A DNA stretch of 10,079 nucleotides, taken from assembly GCA_964590945.1 (NCBI GenBank), contig CAZPXF010000081.1, positions 1 through 10,079 of the forward strand. Reading direction: 5' to 3'. Made by a program: the position numbers and the translations under genes. Below the pieces are notes generated by a model. The model had not been told where the DNA came from. It ran no database searches and saw only the letters and a program-made list of their open reading frames with translations. This document shows positions 6,093-10,079 of this stretch, one piece after another. This DNA is from CAZPXF01 sp964590945. Lineage in GTDB: Bacteria > Bacillota > Clostridia > Lachnospirales > Lachnospiraceae. The first letter of the stretch is position 1. Each line of letters begins with the position of its first letter.

Positions 6093-9000
6093 TTACTCTT
6101 CATCTTCAAGCATATCATCATCAAAATCGATAACCTCTTCCGGCTCTTCTTCCTCAATATCTACGAGTTCTTCCCCGTCAAATTCCTGTTTGCTGAAGCC
6201 ATGCTCCCCGTAGGATTCTTCTTTGTCTGAGTGGTATCTTCTGTCTCCCTCGATCACGGAACGAAGATCCGTATTGCCGTAATCCACGCTCTCCATGATC
6301 TCAACCTCTGTCATATCGTCGCGCAGCACACGAACGTCAAGACCGAGGGACTGAAGCTCTTTTAAGAGCACCTTGAAGGACTCCGGTATACCCGGCTCCG
6401 GAATATTCTCACCCTTGATGATCGCCTCGTAGGTCTTCACACGTCCGACCACATCGTCGGATTTCACTGTCAGGATCTCCTGCAATGTGTAGGAAGCGCC
6501 GTAAGCCTCGAGGGCCCAGACCTCCATCTCACCGAAACGCTGTCCGCCGAACTGGGCCTTGCCGCCCAGAGGCTGCTGCGTAACAAGCGAATAAGGGCCT
6601 GTGGAACGCGCATGGATCTTATCGTCAACAAGGTGATGCAGCTTCAGATAATGCATGTGTCCGATCGTTACCGGACTGTCGAAATACTCTCCGGTACGTC
6701 CGTCGCGCAGACGAACCTTTCCGTCTCTGGAGATCGGAACGCCTTTCCACACCTTTCTATGCTCTCTGTTGTCTGACAAATACTGGAGAACCTCCGGAAG
6801 GAGCTCCTCTCCATGCTTCTTCTCGAACTCTTCCCATTCCAGATTTACATAGTCGTTCGCCAGATCGAGCGTATCCATAATATCTATCTCATTTGCACCG
6901 TCAAATACCGGCGTCGAAATGTTGAAGCCCAGCGCCTTTGCAGCAAGGCTCAGATGAATCTCAAGTACCTGTCCGATATTCATACGTGAAGGCACGCCGA
7001 GCGGATTCAGCACGATATCCAGCGGGCGTCCATTTGGCAGGAACGGCATATCCTCCACAGGAAGCACGCGGGAAACAACGCCCTTGTTGCCGTGTCGTCC
7101 GGCCATCTTGTCGCCAACCGAGATTTTTCTCTTCTGCGCAATATAAATACGAACCGCCTGATTGACACCCGGTGAAAGCTCGTCGCCATTTTCTCTTGTA
7201 AATACTCTCGCATCCACTACGATACCATATTCGCCGTGAGGCACCTTGAGGGAAGTATCTCTGACCTCTCTTGCCTTCTCGCCGAAAATCGCGCGGAGCA
7301 GTCTTTCTTCCGCGGTCAGTTCGGTCTCTCCCTTCGGAGTAACCTTACCGACAAGGATATCGCCGGCGCGAACCTCCGCGCCAATACGGATGATGCCTCT
7401 CTCATCCAGATCCTTGAGCGCATCGTCGCCGACGCCCGGAATATCTCTTGTGATCTCCTCCGGACCAAGCTTCGTATCACGCGACTCCGCCTCATATTCT
7501 TCAATATGAACCGATGTATATACATCGTCCTGCACCAGTCTCTCGCTGAGAAGTACCGCGTCCTCATAGTTGTAGCCTTCCCATGTCATGAAGCCGATGA
7601 GCGGGTTCTTCCCAAGAGCCATCTCGCCGTTGGACGTGGAAGGGCCGTCAGCGATGACTTCTCCGGCCTCAACCCTGTCGCCCTTGAATACGATCGGTCT
7701 CTGGTTGTAGCAGTTGCTTTGGTTGCTTCTCATAAACTTCGTCAGCTTATATCTCCTTCTGTTGCCGTCCTCTTCAAGAACAACGATCTCATTGGAAGCA
7801 GCGCGCTCCACAACGCCGGAGTTCTCTGCAACCACACACACACCGGAGTCAACTGCGGATTTCGCTTCCATTCCCGTACCGACTACCGGCGCCTCTGTTG
7901 TCAGAAGCGGTACGGCCTGACGCTGCATGTTGGAACCCATCAGGGCGCGGTTCGCATCGTCGTTCTGCAGGAACGGGATCAGAGCTGTAGCCACGGAGAA
8001 CACCATCTTCGGAGATACGTCCATATAATCGAACGCGCTTCTCTCGTACTCCTGCGTCTCCTCACGGTAACGGCCGGATACGTTCTTACGGATAAAATGC
8101 CCGTCTTTATCCAGAAGCTCGTTCGCCTGTGCTACATGGTAATTATCCTCTTCATCGGCCGTCATATAAACAACCTCGTCTGTGACAACCGGATTCTTCG
8201 GATCTGTTTTATCGATCTTACGGTATGGCGCCTCAATAAAGCCATACTCGTTAATTCTTGCATAGCACGCAAGGGAGTTGATCAGGCCGATATTCGGACC
8301 CTCAGGAGTCTCGATCGGGCACATTCTTCCATAATGGGAATAGTGGACGTCCCGAACCTCGAATCCGGCTCTGTCCCTCGACAGACCTCCCGGACCAAGT
8401 GCGGAGAGACGTCTCTTGTGCGTCAGCTCGCCAAGCGGGTTGTTCTGATCCATGAACTGGGACAACTGTGAAGAACCGAAGAACTCCTTTACCGCCGCCG
8501 TCACCGGTTTGATGTTGATCAGCGACTGCGGGGAGATCGTATCGAGATCCTGCGTCGTCATCCTCTCGCGGACAACTCTCTCCAGTCTGGAAAGACCGAT
8601 CCTGTACTGGTTCTGGAGAAGCTCTCCGACCGCACGGATACGTCTGTTGCCCAAATGGTCGATATCGTCGTCGTTGCCAAGTCCATACTCAAGATGAATA
8701 TTGTAGTTGATCGACGCCAGAATATCTTCCTTTGTAATATGCTTCGGGATCAGCTCATGGATATTTCTGCGGATCTCAACCTTCAGTTCATCGATATCTC
8801 CCGCGGTCTTCTCAAGAAGATCGGCAAGAAGAGGATAGTAGACGAGCTCTTTCACGCCCACTTCCTTCGGATCGATACCGACAGCCGCCTGCAGATCCAC
8901 CATCATATTGGAGAGAACCTTAATATTCCGTTCCTCCCCCTGTACCCATACATATGGAACGGCTGCATTCTGGATCTCATCAGCCAGTTCTCTTGTGATC

Positions 9001-9938
9001 TTTGTTCCTTCCTCTGCGATCACCTCTCCTGTGATCGCGCTTGCAACGGTCTCTGCCAGGATCTGACCCTTGATCCTGTTTCTCAGAAGGAGTTTCTTGT
9101 TAAATTTATAACGTCCGACCTTTGCAAGATCATATCTTCTGGGATCGAAGAACATGCTTGTGATCAGACTTTCCGCACTGTCAACTGCAAGCGGCTCGCC
9201 CGGACGGATCTTCTTATATAATTCCAAAAGACCCTCCTGATAATTCTCCGCCGTATCCTTGCCAAAGCTTGCAAGAATCTTCGGCTCCTCACCAAACAGA
9301 TCGATGATCTCAGAATTCGTGCCAATGCCCAATGCACGGATCAGCACTGTGATCGGCACCTTTCTTGTTCTGTCTACGCGCACATAAAAAACGTCATTAG
9401 AGTCTGTCTCATACTCAAGCCAGGCGCCACGATTCGGAATAACTGTCGAAGAAAACAGTCTCTTACCGACTTTGTCATGGGTAATTCCATAATAAATACC
9501 CGGAGAACGGACCAACTGGCTGACGATAACACGCTCAGCGCCATTGATAACAAACGTTCCTGTCTTTGTCATCAGCGGAAGATCCCCCATAAAGATCTCA
9601 TGCTCATTGATCTCGTCATTCTCTTTATTGTGCAGACGCACGCGCACCTTAAGCGGAGCTGCGTATGTCGCATCTCTTTCCTTACACTCTTCAATCGTAT
9701 ATTTCACATCGTCTTCGCATAATGTAAAATCGGTAAACTCGAGGCTCAACTGACCGCTGTAGTCTGTGATCGGTGAAATATCTTCAAATACTTCCTTTAA
9801 TCCGTCGTCAAGAAACCATTGATAAGAGTCCTTCTGAACTTCTATCAGGTTCGGTATTTGAAGTACTTCTTTCTGTCGGGAATAGCTCATGCGCAGACTC
9901 TTCCCGCTGGCAACAGGGCGGATTCTGTTCTTCTCCAT
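6093..9938 (-). CDS. rpoB: DNA-directed RNA polymerase subunit beta
   Basis: This 1281-residue protein is the second large catalytic subunit of RNA polymerase. It starts at ATG 9938 because AAGGAG lies at 9949-9954 and homology to the family begins just after (SYSRQKEVLQIPNLIEVQKDSYQWF). The frame stays open upstream to a TTG at 10067, but that stretch holds the promoter. Landmarks in order: the protrusion/lobe region (about 30-400); the rifampicin-binding cluster at 488-519 (GSSQLSQFMDQNNPLGELTHK onward) with Asp497, His507 and Ser512 matching E. coli Asp516, His526 and Ser531; IETPEGPNIGLINSLA (542-557); the GDKMAGRHGNKG active-site lysine region (942-953); and HLVDDKIHARSTGPYSLVTQ through FGGQRFGEMEVWALEAYGA (1102-1148), which contacts beta'. 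None of the large insertions of proteobacterial RpoB is seen. The C-terminus from about 1252 is acidic. It is co-transcribed with rpoC. Confidence 0.99.
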   Translation of the reverse strand: MEKNRIRPVASGKSLRMSYSRQKEVLQIPNLIEVQKDSYQWFLDDGLKEVFEDISPITDYSGQLSLEFTDFTLCEDDVKYTIEECKERDATYAAPLKVRVRLHNKENDEINEHEIFMGDLPLMTKTGTFVINGAERVIVSQLVRSPGIYYGITHDKVGKRLFSSTVIPNRGAWLEYETDSNDVFYVRVDRTRKVPITVLIRALGIGTNSEIIDLFGEEPKILASFGKDTAENYQEGLLELYKKIRPGEPLAVDSAESLITSMFFDPRRYDLAKVGRYKFNKKLLLRNRIKGQILAETVASAITGEVIAEEGTKITRELADEIQNAAVPYVWVQGEERNIKVLSNMMVDLQAAVGIDPKEVGVKELVYYPLLADLLEKTAGDIDELKVEIRRNIHELIPKHITKEDILASINYNIHLEYGLGNDDDIDHLGNRRIRAVGELLQNQYRIGLSRLERVVRERMTTQDLDTISPQSLINIKPVTAAVKEFFGSSQLSQFMDQNNPLGELTHKRRLSALGPGGLSRDRAGFEVRDVHYSHYGRMCPIETPEGPNIGLINSLACYARINEYGFIEAPYRKIDKTDPKNPVVTDEVVYMTADEEDNYHVAQANELLDKDGHFIRKNVSGRYREETQEYERSAFDYMDVSPKMVFSVATALIPFLQNDDANRALMGSNMQRQAVPLLTTEAPVVGTGMEAKSAVDSGVCVVAENSGVVERAASNEIVVLEEDGNRRRYKLTKFMRSNQSNCYNQRPIVFKGDRVEAGEVIADGPSTSNGEMALGKNPLIGFMTWEGYNYEDAVLLSERLVQDDVYTSVHIEEYEAESRDTKLGPEEITRDIPGVGDDALKDLDERGIIRIGAEVRAGDILVGKVTPKGETELTAEERLLRAIFGEKAREVRDTSLKVPHGEYGIVVDARVFTRENGDELSPGVNQAVRIYIAQKRKISVGDKMAGRHGNKGVVSRVLPVEDMPFLPNGRPLDIVLNPLGVPSRMNIGQVLEIHLSLAAKALGFNISTPVFDGANEIDIMDTLDLANDYVNLEWEEFEKKHGEELLPEVLQYLSDNREHRKVWKGVPISRDGKVRLRDGRTGEYFDSPVTIGHMHYLKLHHLVDDKIHARSTGPYSLVTQQPLGGKAQFGGQRFGEMEVWALEAYGASYTLQEILTVKSDDVVGRVKTYEAIIKGENIPEPGIPESFKVLLKELQSLGLDVRVLRDDMTEVEIMESVDYGNTDLRSVIEGDRRYHSDKEESYGEHGFSKQEFDGEELVDIEEEEPEEVIDFDDDMLEDEE

Positions 9939-9948
9939 TGACGTTTCA

Positions 9949-9954
9949 CTCCTT
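9949..9954 (-). promoter_or_regulatory. Ribosome binding site fixing the rpoB start
   Basis: AAGGAG lies ten bases upstream of ATG 9938. It rules out the longer frame that runs to 10067, since it sits inside that frame and immediately before the conserved RpoB N-terminus. Confidence 0.8.
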
Positions 9955-9972
9955 ATATATTTTTTCGCGCTG

Positions 9973-10011
9973 CCGGGATTTCCGGTATGATTGTGCATAC
10001 AATTCCACAAT
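9973..10011 (-). other. rpoB 5' leader with two small inverted repeats
   Basis: The transcribed leader (about 10017 to 9939) contains a 6-bp inverted repeat ATTGTG/CACAAT (9990-9995 with 10006-10011, 10-nt loop) and a short CCGG-N5-CCGG (9973-9985). Both could fold in RNA but are small. No known riboswitch or ribosomal-protein site is recognised. They may be chance. Confidence 0.25.
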
Positions 10012-10023
10012 AGTGCATTTTCA

Positions 10024-10052
10024 ATCGTACCACAAAGTTTTTTTATTGTCAA
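10024..10052 (-). promoter_or_regulatory. Sigma-A promoter with extended -10 directly upstream of rpoB
   Basis: A perfect -35 TTGACA (10047-10052), a 17-nt spacer and TACGAT (10024-10029) lie on the minus strand. TGG directly before the -10 gives an extended -10 (TGn). The spacer begins with an A-rich run. Transcription would start near 10017, giving an 80-nt leader. In most Firmicutes rplJ-rplL lie just upstream of rpoB; they would be outside this window, so whether this is the main or an internal promoter is not visible. Confidence 0.8.
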
Positions 10053-10079
10053 ATGCTTTTTATCCAAAAAGGAAGACAG

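Noticed and set aside
4279..6213. 644-codon open frame on the plus strand opposite rpoC and the rpoB end
   Set aside because: It lies antisense to highly conserved rpoC sequence, its translation shows no recognisable domain, and long antisense frames are a known by-product of biased codon use. No ribosome binding site or promoter was seen.
7236..8471. 411-codon open frame on the plus strand opposite rpoB
   Set aside because: It is a shadow of rpoB; the translation is not protein-like and the conserved protein is on the other strand.
9939..10067. N-terminal extension of rpoB starting at TTG 10067
   Set aside because: The extension overlaps the -35/-10 promoter and the AAGGAG site and has no similarity to RpoB N-termini.
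1..10079. Mobile elements, CRISPR arrays, tRNA or rRNA genes
   Set aside because: No transposase or integrase sequence, spaced direct repeats or RNA gene signatures were seen on reading both strands.

Overview
The window looks like the chromosome of a low-to-mid GC Clostridia species, most likely a gut Lachnospiraceae. This rests on the form of RpoB and RpoC (no large lineage-specific insertions, acidic C-terminal tails), strong AAGGAG-type ribosome binding sites, and an ECF sigma factor paired with a DUF4367-like membrane protein, a combination common in that group. The family-level assignment is inference. All six genes lie on the minus strand, so transcription runs from high to low coordinates.

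Right to left: a sigma-A promoter with an extended -10 (10024-10052) and a leader of about 80 nt precede rpoB (6093-9938). rpoC (2344-6072) follows after 20 nt. Together they encode the two catalytic subunits of RNA polymerase. An 11-bp-stem structure just past the rpoC stop probably ends the operon. A monocistronic VOC/glyoxalase-fold gene follows (1769-2161), with its own TTGACA-N17-TATCAT promoter and a textbook intrinsic terminator.

The left 1.6 kb is a compact and visibly more AT-rich signalling module. It holds an ECF sigma factor (1012-1548), a one-TM DUF4367-like putative anti-sigma factor that overlaps it by one base (317-1012), and the 5' part of a gene for a small exported protein (229 to the window edge). 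The sigma gene and the exported-protein gene share nearly the same upstream element: TGTCACAAA, then an exactly conserved spacing to TTTCGTT, then GATWATA (25 of 36 positions identical). This suggests that the sigma factor controls itself and the exported protein. The module is the most interesting part of the window. No mobile element, CRISPR array, tRNA or rRNA was found. The intergenic stretches are all under 300 bases and are explained by the promoters and terminators listed.
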